DNA of 64,000 bases from the NCBI GenBank assembly GCA_000963575.1, contig CP011077.1, positions 3,410,001-3,474,000 on the forward strand. The letters are read 5' to 3'. Position numbers and translations under genes: made by a program. Under the pieces are notes generated by a model. It was not told the origin of the DNA and did not search any database. It was given only the letters and a program-made list of their open reading frames with translations. This DNA comes from Klebsiella michiganensis. GTDB lineage: Bacteria; Pseudomonadota; Gammaproteobacteria; Enterobacterales; Enterobacteriaceae. Shown here in pieces: positions 8,324 to 16,963 of this stretch (position 1 is its first letter; every line of letters starts with the position of its first letter).

Positions 8324-9601
8324 TTATTGCTCGGCAGGGCTCATCTCCCTCGGGCTGGCTTTGTGCTTGTCTCGCTTCGGCTGTGGGACTTTGATAATAA
8401 AGGTCAGCCCGCCCGCAAACAGATACAGCCCGGTATACGCCCACACCACCCCCACGATGTCGAAAAACGGCAGGATCAGCGAGGCGATAGCCGGTGCCAC
8501 AAAGTTGCTCATCCCTGCGGACAGGTTATAGATGGAGATGGCCGCTCCGCGATGGTGCGGCTCCAGCGTTGGAAACACCGCCGTCATTGGCACAAACGCC
8601 GCAACAAAGGTGCCGAGCATAACCGCCGGGATCATCGCCACCCAGAAGTTATGCCCCACCCACACCGGCAGGTAATAAAACGTCAGGCTGGAAATCGCCA
8701 TGCCCAAACAGCCGAACCAGCGCACCTGGCGGATCCAACCGATGTACTCCCCCATAATTCCCCAAAAGATATTGGTGAAAATGGTGACAAAGAAGAACAC
8801 CGCCCAAATCTGCAGCCATTCAGAAATCGTGAAGCCGAGACGGTCCACAAACAGCAGCGGCATCACTATCGCGAAGCCAAACAGCGACAGCGTGTTGATA
8901 ATGCGGATCAGGCAGGCATAAAACACGTCACGGTTACTGAACAGAATAGTCACCGCCCGCGACATCTCCGTCATCTTCTCTTTCAGCGGCAGATTGACCC
9001 GCGAGCGGTCAACCGGCACATTGCGCAGACTGAAAAAGGCAATCAGCCCCCCGCCCGTTACCCACGCGATAGCCATCCACAGCGTGCCCGTTTCTCCAAA
9101 CGCGGGGATAGTCAGGCTGGGCAGATAGCTCCCCACCACACCGATGCCGATAGAGTACATAGCCCAGAACCAGCCGGTTGCCGCCGCCAGCCTCTCACGC
9201 GGCACGACCTGAACCAGCATCAGCATGAAGGAGTAGATAAACAGCGGGTAGGCCAGGCCGCGAATACCGTAGAACAGCAGCATCAGCGGGTAGTTACGCA
9301 TCCCGAGCCCGAGCGTCATAAACAAGGCGTGCATCACTACCCAGGTCACAAAACCAATCAACATCGCTTTTTGCGGGGTGATAAGCTCGGCCACTACGCC
9401 GGAAGCCCAGGCCGCCAGCCCTGCCGCAAGGCCATACAGGGTAAAGACCATCGCCGATTGCGCGGGCGTAAAGCCCATGTCGGTAATGTGCTTAGACAAA
9501 AACGCCATCTCGAAACCATCGCCACTCATAAAAATAGCGATGGCGATAAATCCCCACAGCAGATGTTTAGGTAAACCAAACCAGTAGTGTTTAGATTGCA
9601 T
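8324..9601 (-). CDS. dalT: D-arabinitol permease, MFS (DalT-like)
   Basis: A 425-residue major facilitator with 12 predicted membrane segments, of the DalT/RbtT pentitol transporter group. It follows the kinase and dehydrogenase genes on the same strand in the order dalD-dalK-dalT known from Klebsiella. ATG at 9601 is chosen because GAGGAAGAG precedes it; a GTG lies one codon upstream. It should import D-arabinitol by proton symport. Substrate is inferred from family and operon. Confidence 0.88.
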   Translation of the reverse strand: MQSKHYWFGLPKHLLWGFIAIAIFMSGDGFEMAFLSKHITDMGFTPAQSAMVFTLYGLAAGLAAWASGVVAELITPQKAMLIGFVTWVVMHALFMTLGLGMRNYPLMLLFYGIRGLAYPLFIYSFMLMLVQVVPRERLAAATGWFWAMYSIGIGVVGSYLPSLTIPAFGETGTLWMAIAWVTGGGLIAFFSLRNVPVDRSRVNLPLKEKMTEMSRAVTILFSNRDVFYACLIRIINTLSLFGFAIVMPLLFVDRLGFTISEWLQIWAVFFFVTIFTNIFWGIMGEYIGWIRQVRWFGCLGMAISSLTFYYLPVWVGHNFWVAMIPAVMLGTFVAAFVPMTAVFPTLEPHHRGAAISIYNLSAGMSNFVAPAIASLILPFFDIVGVVWAYTGLYLFAGGLTFIIKVPQPKRDKHKASPREMSPAEQ

Positions 9602-9663
9602 CACACTCTTCCTCGTTCACGGGTACAGGGATCCCGGCGGCAGAAAAACCGCCGGGTGGGCAG

Positions 9664-11130
9664 TCAGGGCAGCAGCTTACGAGCGGCTTTTTGTTGTTGA
9701 TAAAGCAGATGGAATACGGACAACCGCTTCTGCAGAACGCTCTGAGCGGCTTTACGCGGCGTGAAGCGCTGCTCGACGGAAGGCTTGCGGCAAACCACTT
9801 CCTCCACGCCACCGTCGGCCAGCCAGCCAAGACGGGCTGCACCGAGCGCACCGGAAGAGCTGGCCGGGTGCGTCACAATCGGCACATCCAACACATCGGC
9901 AATAAGTTGTGCCCAAATAGCGCTGCGTGCCCCTCCGCCGGTCAGGCTGCATTGGGTTATCTGGCTACGGGAGGTCTCCAGCACTGCCATACCGTCAGCC
10001 AGGCCAAAGGTCACGCCCTCAATCACCGAATAGCCCAGTAGAGCGCGATTGGTTTCATGATTTAGCGCGAAGAAACTCCCCATGGCGTGAGCATCGTTGT
10101 GCGGCGTGCGCTCGCCTGACAGATAAGGCAGGAAAACTGGCGCATGCTTTTTCTGCTCGTCGCTCAGCCCAGCCATCTCCTCCATGAGCTGGCTTTCGGT
10201 GACCGACAGCAGATTGCACACCCAGCGCAGGCAGCTGGCGGCGCTAAGCATCACGCTCATCTGGTGCCAGCGCTGAGGTAAAGCGTGGCAAAAGGCATGC
10301 ACGCCGGATTCAGGGCTGGTTTGCAGCTCGTCGTTTACCACGAAAATAACGCCAGACGTGCCGAGCGAAATAAACGCATCGCCGTTATTCACCGCGCCAA
10401 CGCCTACTGCCGAAGTAGCGTTATCACCCCCGCCACCGGCGATTTTGACGGCGGAGCTAAGCCCCCACTCGGTCGCCAGAGCGGAACGTAAAACAGCGCT
10501 GACTTCGCTGCCCTCCACCAGGCGCGGCATCTGGCTGCGGCTAAGCCCAGTCGCCGCCAGCAGTTTGTCTGACCAGTCACGCTTTGCCACGTCCAGCCAC
10601 AGCGTTCCGGCGGCGTCTGACGGGTCAGAGGCAAATTCACCGCTCAGTCGCCAGCGCAGGTAATCTTTCGGCAGCAGCACTTTATCTACGCGAGAAAAGA
10701 TCTCCGGTTCATGCTCCGCCACCCAGCGTAGCTTCGGGGCGGTAAAGCCGGGCATCACCAGGTTGCCGCTGATGGTCAGAAATTCAGGGTGTTCTTCAGT
10801 GAGCCGGGCGCACTGCCCGGCGCTGCGCGTGTCGTTCCACAGAATACAGGGGCGCAGTACTTTTCCCTGGCCATCCAACAACACCGCGCCGTGCATCTGC
10901 CCGGACAAGCCAATAGCGCGGATCTTCGCCCAGGCATCGGGCATTTGCTGGCGCAGCGTAGAGACCACCTGCTGCGTCGCCTGCCACCAGGCCTCAGGAT
11001 CCTGTTCAGCCCAGTGCGGATGCGGGCGCTGAACGGTTAATGCCGCGTGCGCGGCGCCCAGAATTTCGCCCTGCCCGTCAATGAGCAGAGCCTTTAGTTC
11101 AGACGTGCCGATATCGATTCCAAGATACAT
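9664..11130 (-). CDS. dalK: D-xylulose kinase (DalK)
   Basis: A 488-residue FGGY-family sugar kinase. The N-terminal phosphate-binding loop YLGIDIGTSELKALLID, the substrate segment LSGQMHGAVLLD and the C-terminal signature LTGGGARSAIWAQLIADVL are typical of xylulokinases. It phosphorylates the D-xylulose made by DalD to xylulose 5-phosphate, which enters the pentose phosphate pathway. AAGGAGG precedes the start, nine bases after the dalD stop. In an isolated context it would be called xylB; the neighbours favour dalK. Confidence 0.9.
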   Translation of the reverse strand: MYLGIDIGTSELKALLIDGQGEILGAAHAALTVQRPHPHWAEQDPEAWWQATQQVVSTLRQQMPDAWAKIRAIGLSGQMHGAVLLDGQGKVLRPCILWNDTRSAGQCARLTEEHPEFLTISGNLVMPGFTAPKLRWVAEHEPEIFSRVDKVLLPKDYLRWRLSGEFASDPSDAAGTLWLDVAKRDWSDKLLAATGLSRSQMPRLVEGSEVSAVLRSALATEWGLSSAVKIAGGGGDNATSAVGVGAVNNGDAFISLGTSGVIFVVNDELQTSPESGVHAFCHALPQRWHQMSVMLSAASCLRWVCNLLSVTESQLMEEMAGLSDEQKKHAPVFLPYLSGERTPHNDAHAMGSFFALNHETNRALLGYSVIEGVTFGLADGMAVLETSRSQITQCSLTGGGARSAIWAQLIADVLDVPIVTHPASSSGALGAARLGWLADGGVEEVVCRKPSVEQRFTPRKAAQSVLQKRLSVFHLLYQQQKAARKLLP

Positions 11131-11139
11131 AGCGCCTCC

Positions 11140-12534
11140 TTAAGCTGCGGCCAGCGGCTGCCGAGGAGACTTGATCCACGCCTCAAGGCGAGTGACCGTC
11201 CGCACCATCAGCGCATGGAAAGCGGAGGAATGCGCGAGTTCGGCAAACAAGGTTTCATCGCTGACAAAGGCCTTGAGCGGCTCAGGAGAGGCGAACAGTG
11301 CCCGAACAGCGTCGTCCTGCATGACGCCATCCTGATACTCGTAAGGCAGCTGACCTTGCGCCCAGCGCTGCAGGAACAGGAAGAAAAGTGCGGGCAGCAC
11401 CGCCGTTGCCGCAGGCTCCTCACCGCGCTGATAGCACTCCATCAACGTTGGAGTAATAAAGCCTGGGATCTTCGACAGGCCGTCGGCGGCCACGCGCTGG
11501 TTGGTATCTTTGATATACGGATTGCTAAAGCGGGCCAGCACCACATCGCGATACCCGGCCAAATCCAGCGGGCTTGGCGACAGCGAAGGAATAACATCCT
11601 CCGTAACGTAGTCCCATGCCATCTGCTTAATCGGCTGCTGCACGGTGCTTTCATCAATATAGCTCAGGCCGGTAAGCGTGCCCGCCCAGGCAATGCAGCT
11701 GTGGCTGGCGTTCAGAATGCGGATTTTTGCCTCTTCATACGGCAGCACCGATTCCACCATTTCGACGCCAACGTTCTCAAGCGGCGGGCGGCCGTTGATA
11801 AAGTCGTCCTCGATAACCCACTGAATAAAAGACTCCCCCATCACCGGCACTTTGTCGTCGAATCCGGTAGCGGCTTTCACCCGCGGGGCAATGTCCGCCG
11901 TAGGGCGAGGGGTAATGCGGTCCACCATGGTGTTAGGCGACACGGTGTGGGTGGTCACCCAGTCAAACAGAGCGTGGTCGCCCTTCGCCTTCAGGAACGA
12001 CAGAAAGCCATGGCGGAAGCGTTCACCGTTGTGGCGCAGGTTATCGCAGTTAAGCAGCGTTACCGGCTCACCGCCATTGCTCATACGCTGATGCAGAATG
12101 CGGCTGAGGGCGCCGTAAAGCGTGGTCATGCCTCCGGCAAGATCGGCTTTGACATCAGGCTGATTAACGTCCAGCTCGTGCTGTGGCGTCAGGTAATACC
12201 CGGCTTCGGTGACGGTGAAGGCAATCACGCGGGTCGAGGCTTTGGCCCCCTCTTCAACCAGGGCAGTAATCTCTTTATCCCACGGCAATACTTTGCGGAT
12301 AGAGGCGATCTTTTCGTAGGCGCGCGCCCCTTCCGGAGTGACTGTTTCCAGCACATATTCGCCGTGCTGCGCCGCCAGTTGGCTCAGCAGCTCGCCGGCA
12401 TCATTCCGGATATTGCCCAGCGAAATACTCCACCCGTCATCGCCCTGCTGGCGCAGCTGATTGAGATACCACGCCTGATGGGCACGGTGAAAAGAGCCTG
12501 CGCCAATATGCATCCATACCGATTTCGTCGTCAT
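11140..12534 (-). CDS. dalD: D-arabinitol 4-dehydrogenase
   Basis: A 464-residue polyol-specific long-chain dehydrogenase of the mannitol dehydrogenase family. The N-terminal NAD loop HIGAGSFHRAHQAWYL and the catalytic signature KIRILNASHSCIAWAG are present. It oxidises D-arabinitol to D-xylulose with NAD+. It is the first gene of the minus-strand dal operon, with GAGGTG before the ATG. Family members also act on mannitol or altronate; the adjoining xylulokinase, pentitol permease and DalR-type regulator support D-arabinitol. Confidence 0.9.
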   Translation of the reverse strand: MTTKSVWMHIGAGSFHRAHQAWYLNQLRQQGDDGWSISLGNIRNDAGELLSQLAAQHGEYVLETVTPEGARAYEKIASIRKVLPWDKEITALVEEGAKASTRVIAFTVTEAGYYLTPQHELDVNQPDVKADLAGGMTTLYGALSRILHQRMSNGGEPVTLLNCDNLRHNGERFRHGFLSFLKAKGDHALFDWVTTHTVSPNTMVDRITPRPTADIAPRVKAATGFDDKVPVMGESFIQWVIEDDFINGRPPLENVGVEMVESVLPYEEAKIRILNASHSCIAWAGTLTGLSYIDESTVQQPIKQMAWDYVTEDVIPSLSPSPLDLAGYRDVVLARFSNPYIKDTNQRVAADGLSKIPGFITPTLMECYQRGEEPAATAVLPALFFLFLQRWAQGQLPYEYQDGVMQDDAVRALFASPEPLKAFVSDETLFAELAHSSAFHALMVRTVTRLEAWIKSPRQPLAAA

Positions 12535-12560
12535 GATTCACCTCAGAATTAAGCATTTGT

Positions 12561-12669
12561 CATTTTTAAGGGCATTTGCCCGTTTGTTATAGTCTAGTTG
12601 CGGCAGCCGCCGTCTTTCTGAGATCAAACTCACACAGACAACATTTGCCCATAAAAATGACTTTTGCCC
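12561..12669. promoter_or_regulatory. Putative DalR operators in the dalD/dalR intergenic region
   Basis: CATTTTTAAGGGCA at 12561-12574 and its near-inverse TGCCCATAAAAATG at 12646-12659 form an inverted pair centred about 85 bp apart. TTTGCCC recurs at 12575-12581, 12644-12650 and 12663-12669. Repeats near the dalD and dalR promoters are what a SorC-type tetrameric regulator would use. Inferred from sequence only. Confidence 0.6.
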
Positions 12670-12728
12670 AATTACCAACGAAGCACGCGCGGGGTAGAAT
12701 GCGTGTCAAAGAGTCATAAGGTGTCGCC

Positions 12729-13679
12729 ATGAGCAGAGAAGATAAAAAACAAGAGCAAGCCGCGCGCGTTGCCTGGATGTATTACGTGGCGGGAATGACG
12801 CAGCAGGACATTGCCCGCGAACTGGGAATTTCCCGCCAGGTCGCCCAGCGCCTGGTTTCTTCCGCACGCGAGCAGGGTATGGTGACGGTGAAAATCGCCC
12901 ATCCGGTCGCCCGCTGCCTGAAGCTGGCGCAGCAGGTCCGGGAACGTTTCGGGCTGGAAATCTGCCGCGTGGTACCTTCGGAGGGGCTGGGCGACGAGGC
13001 CATCCAGCAGATGCTGGCGGTGGAAGGTGCTGAGGTGATGTCACAGTTTATCGCCGACGAGCAGCCGCAGGTCTTCGGCATTGGCTCCGGGAAAACGCTG
13101 CGGTCGATCATCGACGTGCTGCCGTGGGTAGAACGCCCGCAGCATCACTGCGTATCAATGATTGGGGCGATTGCGCGCGATGACTCGGGTACGCGCTACG
13201 ACATGCCGCTAAAAATGGCGGAAAAAATGCAGGGCAAATATTATTTCATCCCCGCCCCTCTGTACGCCGACAGTGAAGAAGACCGCGACATGTGGTGCCG
13301 GCATAAAGTTTACCAGCGTGTGACCGACCGGGCGCTGGCGGCTAACGTCGCGTTTCTCGGCGTTGGCGAGGTGGACATCGGCTGCCCGCTGAACGCCGAG
13401 GGTTTTATTACCGACGAGCAGGTCAACATGCTGCACGGCCAGGGCGTTGCCGGTGAAATGCTGGGGCATTTCTTTGACCACGACGGCCAGCGCGTTTACA
13501 GCGAGCTGGATGCCCTGCTGACCAGCGTGCCGCTGCAAAGCGATAACCCGCGTAAAATAATCGCCTTCTCCGGCGGAGAGCGGAAATTTGCTGCCATCAG
13601 GGCGGCATTGACTGGCCGCTGGATGTCAGGCCTGGTGACGGATGAAAGTACGGCGGTGAGGTTGTTGGGCGAGGCGTGA
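12729..13679 (+). CDS. dalR: SorC/DeoR-type regulator of the D-arabinitol operon (DalR-like)
   Basis: A 316-residue SorC-family regulator. An N-terminal helix-turn-helix (QQDIARELGISRQVAQRLVSSAREQGMV, about residues 24-52) is followed by a sugar-binding domain with the GIGSGKTLRSIIDVLP phosphosugar-binding loop. It is divergent from dalD, as dalR is in Klebsiella. It is expected to repress the dal genes and respond to D-arabinitol or a derivative. Its exact sign of action cannot be seen from sequence. Confidence 0.86.
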   Translation: MSREDKKQEQAARVAWMYYVAGMTQQDIARELGISRQVAQRLVSSAREQGMVTVKIAHPVARCLKLAQQVRERFGLEICRVVPSEGLGDEAIQQMLAVEGAEVMSQFIADEQPQVFGIGSGKTLRSIIDVLPWVERPQHHCVSMIGAIARDDSGTRYDMPLKMAEKMQGKYYFIPAPLYADSEEDRDMWCRHKVYQRVTDRALAANVAFLGVGEVDIGCPLNAEGFITDEQVNMLHGQGVAGEMLGHFFDHDGQRVYSELDALLTSVPLQSDNPRKIIAFSGGERKFAAIRAALTGRWMSGLVTDESTAVRLLGEA

Positions 13680-13691
13680 TGCGTTATTCAC

Positions 13692-13722
13692 CCTAACCCT
13701 CTCACAGTGGGAGAGGGTTAGG
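13692..13722. terminator. Bidirectional hairpin between dalR and hisP (REP-like)
   Basis: A perfect 12-bp stem CCTAACCCTCTC / GAGAGGGTTAGG with a 7-nt loop separates the convergent dalR and hisP genes. It belongs to the CCCTCACCC-type REP family seen elsewhere in the window and probably helps end both transcripts. Confidence 0.65.
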
Positions 13723-13730
13723 ATGTGGGA

Positions 13731-14504
13731 TTACTTCAACGATCCGGAAAGGAACTGCTGCAGGCGGGCGCTTTTCGGGCTGCCAAACAGCTCGGCCGGG
13801 GGCCCTTCTTCCTCAATACGCCCCTGATGCAGGAAGATAACGTGGCTTGAGACGTGCCGGGCAAAGTCCATCTCGTGGGTGACCACCACCATGGTTTTCC
13901 CCTCTTCCGCCAGCTTCTGCATAATACGCAGCACTTCACCCACCAGCTCCGGATCCAGCGCCGAAGTTGGCTCATCAAACAGCAGCACTTCCGGCTCCAT
14001 CGCCAGCGCGCGGGCAATGGACACGCGCTGCTGCTGGCCACCGGACAAATGCACCGGGTATTTAACGTACTGACGCTCATCGATGCCGACTTTGGCCAGG
14101 TACTTAATTGCCCGCTCTTTTGACTCCTGCTTGCTCAGGCCAAGCACCTGAATGGGCGCTTCCATCACGTTTTCCAGCACCGTCATGTGGCTCCACAGAT
14201 TGAAGTGCTGGAACACCATCGTCAGCCGGGTACGCAGCAGGCGCAGCTGGTTTTTGTCGGCCACTTTGAGCTGGCCGTCTTTGTCACGCACCAGATTGAT
14301 GTTCTGGTTACTGACCACAATCGTGCCTTCGCTGGGTTTTTCAAGGAAGTTAATGCAGCGCAAAAAGGTACTTTTGCCCGAGCCAGACGAACCGATAATG
14401 CTGATTACGTCCCCGGCATTAGCCTTCAGAGACACCCCTTTGAGCACTTCATGTTCGCCGTAGCGTTTGTGCAGATCCGTTACGTTTAATTTAATTTCAG
14501 CCAT
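13731..14504 (-). CDS. hisP: Histidine/lysine/arginine/ornithine ABC transporter ATPase HisP
   Basis: A 257-residue ABC ATPase. Walker A GSSGSGKSTFL, signature LSGGQQQRVSIARALA, Walker B VLLFDEPTSALDPE and the switch histidine VVTHE are all intact. HisP homodimers drive the HisQ/HisM channel using substrate delivered by HisJ or ArgT. It is the last gene of hisJ-hisQ-hisM-hisP, ten bases after hisM. Confidence 0.97.
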   Translation of the reverse strand: MAEIKLNVTDLHKRYGEHEVLKGVSLKANAGDVISIIGSSGSGKSTFLRCINFLEKPSEGTIVVSNQNINLVRDKDGQLKVADKNQLRLLRTRLTMVFQHFNLWSHMTVLENVMEAPIQVLGLSKQESKERAIKYLAKVGIDERQYVKYPVHLSGGQQQRVSIARALAMEPEVLLFDEPTSALDPELVGEVLRIMQKLAEEGKTMVVVTHEMDFARHVSSHVIFLHQGRIEEEGPPAELFGSPKSARLQQFLSGSLK

Positions 14505-14514
14505 CAGAAGTCAC

Positions 14515-15228
14515 TCAGTGCGAAGCGGGTTTAACGTGCTGCAGCCAGCGTTTTTCCGCTTTGCGGAACAGGCTTATCAGCACATAAGAGATAATCAAAT
14601 ACAGCACGGCCGCGATGCCAAACGCCGTAAACGGCTGGTAGGTTGCGGAGTTAATATCACGGGCAATCTTGAGCAGATCCGGCACCGTGGCGGTAAACGC
14701 CAGCGCCGTAGAGTGCAGCATCAGGATCACTTCGTTGCTGTAGGCCGGCAGCGCAATACGCAGCGCGGAAGGCAGAATAATACAGCGGTACATTTTCACT
14801 TTTGAAAAGCCGTAAGCGCGCGCCGCTTCAATGTCACCATGCGGAACCGAGCGAATGGCGCCAGCGAAAATCTCCGTGGTGTAGGCGCAAGTGTTCAGCG
14901 TCAGCGCCAGCACGGTACAGTTTAGGCCGCTGCGGAAGAAAGCGTTGAGCAGCTCCGTACCTTTGACAATCTCCAGCGTGTACATCCCGGAATAGAACAC
15001 CAGCAGCTGCACGTAGAGCGGCGTGCCGCGAAACACGTAGGTAAAGAGCCAGATAGGGAACGAAATAAACTTGTTGCTGGACACACGCCCGATGGCGAGG
15101 AACAGCGCCAGAATCCCGCCCATTACCACGGACGTAATCAGCAGCCAGAGCGTAATGGCTACGCCCGTATAGCGGTAGCCGTCCGTCCACAGCAGCGACT
15201 GCCAGTAGTCGTGAATAATATCTATCAT
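14515..15228 (-). CDS. hisM: Histidine/basic amino acid ABC permease HisM
   Basis: A 237-residue inner-membrane permease of the HisM/GltK family with five predicted membrane segments. The EAA loop (GDIEAARAYGFSKVKMYRCIILP) contacts HisP. It overlaps the hisQ stop by four bases, giving translational coupling and balanced HisQ:HisM stoichiometry. Confidence 0.97.
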   Translation of the reverse strand: MIDIIHDYWQSLLWTDGYRYTGVAITLWLLITSVVMGGILALFLAIGRVSSNKFISFPIWLFTYVFRGTPLYVQLLVFYSGMYTLEIVKGTELLNAFFRSGLNCTVLALTLNTCAYTTEIFAGAIRSVPHGDIEAARAYGFSKVKMYRCIILPSALRIALPAYSNEVILMLHSTALAFTATVPDLLKIARDINSATYQPFTAFGIAAVLYLIISYVLISLFRKAEKRWLQHVKPASH

Positions 15229-15911
15229 AGCTCGGCCCTCTTCACGCCAACGGAATAGCGGCGTTCAAGCCAGAGCAGCACTCCGTTTGAAACCGTTGTA
15301 AAGACCAGGTAGATAATCCCGGCCACAATCGCGAAGTAGAACGGCTGCCAGGTGCTTTTCCCGGCGAGCTGGGTGGCCTTCACCACGTCTTCCAGCCCAA
15401 GCAGAGAAACCAGCGCGGTTGCTTTCAGGATAACCTGCCAGTTGTTGCCAATTCCCGGCAGGGCATAGCGCATCATGGCCGGGAACAAAATACGGCGGAA
15501 AGTTTGTGAGCCGGTAAAGCCAAAGGCGGTGGCCGCCTCAATATGGCCTTTCGGTACGGCAAGATAGGCACCACGGAAGGTTTCGGTGAAATAAGCCCCG
15601 TAGATAAAGCCGAGCGTGATGATGCCGGCAATCATTGGGTCGATATCAAACTGCGCCATGCCTAACGCGTCGGTAATGCTGTTGAGCAGCATCTGCAGAC
15701 CGTAGAAAATTAACAGCATCAGCACCAGGTCCGGCACGCCGCGAATCAGCGTGGTGTAGCCTTCAAACAGCAAAGCGAGCGGGCGATTTTTGGACAGTTT
15801 TGCGCCAGCCCCGGCAAGCCCAATCAGCACGGAAAGGACAACCGAGGCGAGCGCCAGCTCAAGCGTAACCAGAGCCCCTTTAAAAATTACTTCGGAAAAG
15901 CCATACAACAT
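15225..15911 (-). CDS. hisQ: Histidine/basic amino acid ABC permease HisQ
   Basis: A 228-residue inner-membrane permease, partner of HisM. The EAA loop GHIEAATAFGFTGSQTFRRILFP is intact. It is separated from hisJ by 77 bp that hold a GC-rich hairpin, which would lower membrane-component expression relative to the abundant binding protein. Confidence 0.97.
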   Translation of the reverse strand: MLYGFSEVIFKGALVTLELALASVVLSVLIGLAGAGAKLSKNRPLALLFEGYTTLIRGVPDLVLMLLIFYGLQMLLNSITDALGMAQFDIDPMIAGIITLGFIYGAYFTETFRGAYLAVPKGHIEAATAFGFTGSQTFRRILFPAMMRYALPGIGNNWQVILKATALVSLLGLEDVVKATQLAGKSTWQPFYFAIVAGIIYLVFTTVSNGVLLWLERRYSVGVKRAEL

Positions 15912-15950
15912 GGTGCGTATCCTGTCGTCAGTGTTTGCTGCTACTTATTG

Positions 15951-15971
15951 GGCCCCGTCTGACGCGGGGCC
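15951..15971 (-). terminator. hisJ-hisQ intergenic hairpin (attenuator-like)
   Basis: GGCCCCG-N7-CGGGGCC forms a strong stem between hisJ and hisQ, without a long U tract. In Salmonella the same gap holds REP hairpins that stabilise hisJ mRNA; this hairpin probably plays the same part. Confidence 0.6.
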
Positions 15972-15988
15972 TTTGTCACCGGTAAGGC

Positions 15989-16771
15989 TTATTCACCATA
16001 CACATTAAAATCAAAGTACGGCTTCGCTAACTTGTCGTAGGTGCCGTCTTTGCGCATCTCCGCAAACGCCTTATTCAGCGCTTCACGCAGTTCGTTATCT
16101 TCTTTACGCAGCCCCATACCGGTGCCAACGCCAAACAGCTTGTCGTCTTTTATGGACGGGCCGCCGAACTGATAGTTTTTGCCAACAGGCTGCTTAAGGA
16201 AGCCTTCGCTGGCGGCGACCTCATCCTGGAATGCGGCGTCAATGCGCCCGGCCGCCAGGTCAGCGTAAATAGAATCCTGCCCCTGATAGGAGACAATCTC
16301 GATGCCTTTTGGCGCCCAGTGCTCATTGCCGTAGGTTTCCTGCGTGGTGCCCTGCAGCACGCCGACGCGTTTGCCTTTCAGCGACTCAATGGTGGGTTGA
16401 ATTGGGGAGCCTTTTGCCACCACCAGGCGAGAGTCCGCCGCGTACAGCTTGTCGGTAAACGCGATTTCCTGCTGGCGCTTCTCGGTGATAGACAGGGAAG
16501 ACATAATGGCGTCGATCTTCTTCGCTTTCAGCGATGGGATCAGCGCATCCAATGGGTTTTCAACGAAGGTACATTGGGTGTTAATGCGCTTGCAGAGTTC
16601 TTTAGCCAAATCGATATCGAAACCGATCAGCTGGCCCTGAGCATTTTTGGATTCAAACGGCGCATAGGTTGGGTCCGTGCCAATCCGCAGGTTTTTCGGA
16701 ATGGCAGCGAATGCTGTGGTCACGCTGGAAAACGCCAGCACCAGAGAAAGAGACAAAACCAGCTTTTTCAT
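15989..16771 (-). CDS. hisJ: Histidine periplasmic binding protein HisJ
   Basis: A 260-residue solute-binding protein with a Sec signal peptide (residues 1-22, ending TAFA before AIPKNLRIG). Mature landmarks DPTYAPFESKNAQGQLIGFDIDLAKELC and SLSITEKRQQEIAFTDKLYAADSRLVV form the ligand site. ATG at 16771 follows TTGAGGA; an in-frame upstream ATG is ignored because it would spoil the signal peptide. It delivers L-histidine to HisQMP. It is a tandem paralogue of argT just upstream. Confidence 0.96.
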   Translation of the reverse strand: MKKLVLSLSLVLAFSSVTTAFAAIPKNLRIGTDPTYAPFESKNAQGQLIGFDIDLAKELCKRINTQCTFVENPLDALIPSLKAKKIDAIMSSLSITEKRQQEIAFTDKLYAADSRLVVAKGSPIQPTIESLKGKRVGVLQGTTQETYGNEHWAPKGIEIVSYQGQDSIYADLAAGRIDAAFQDEVAASEGFLKQPVGKNYQFGGPSIKDDKLFGVGTGMGLRKEDNELREALNKAFAEMRKDGTYDKLAKPYFDFNVYGE

Positions 16772-16862
16772 AATTATCCTCAATAGACTGTCCGTTACTT
16801 AAGGCTCACACCACTACGTTAACAGGGAAAACTTAGGCACCACGTTGCGAAAAAGCCGTTTT

Positions 16863-16879
16863 CGCACCATTAAGGTGCA
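16863..16879. promoter_or_regulatory. Putative NtrC site upstream of hisJ
   Basis: CGCACCATTAAGGTGCA has perfect GCACC-N5-GGTGC symmetry, as in NtrC binding sites, and lies about 90 bp upstream of hisJ. It suggests nitrogen control of the his transport operon. Confidence 0.65.
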
Positions 16880-16914
16880 GCCGGAACGGGGCCGCACCAC
16901 TGCATAGTTATCCT

Positions 16915-16944
16915 GCCCGGCTAAGAATATATTCAAAACCGGGC
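16915..16944 (-). terminator. Hairpin after argT
   Basis: GCCCGG and CCGGGC arms enclose an AT-rich loop containing GAATATATTC, just downstream of the argT stop. It could stabilise or partly terminate the argT transcript before hisJ. It has no strong U tract. Confidence 0.45.
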
Positions 16945-16963
16945 TACAGACTACGGGATAAAC

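Noticed and set aside
8327..9574. 415-codon open frame on the plus strand
   Set aside because: It is antisense to the intact dalT permease gene. The composition is His/Arg/Gln-rich, typical of a shadow of a GC-rich gene.
11215..12552. 445-codon open frame on the plus strand
   Set aside because: It is antisense to dalD, whose motifs are intact, and has no recognisable domain.
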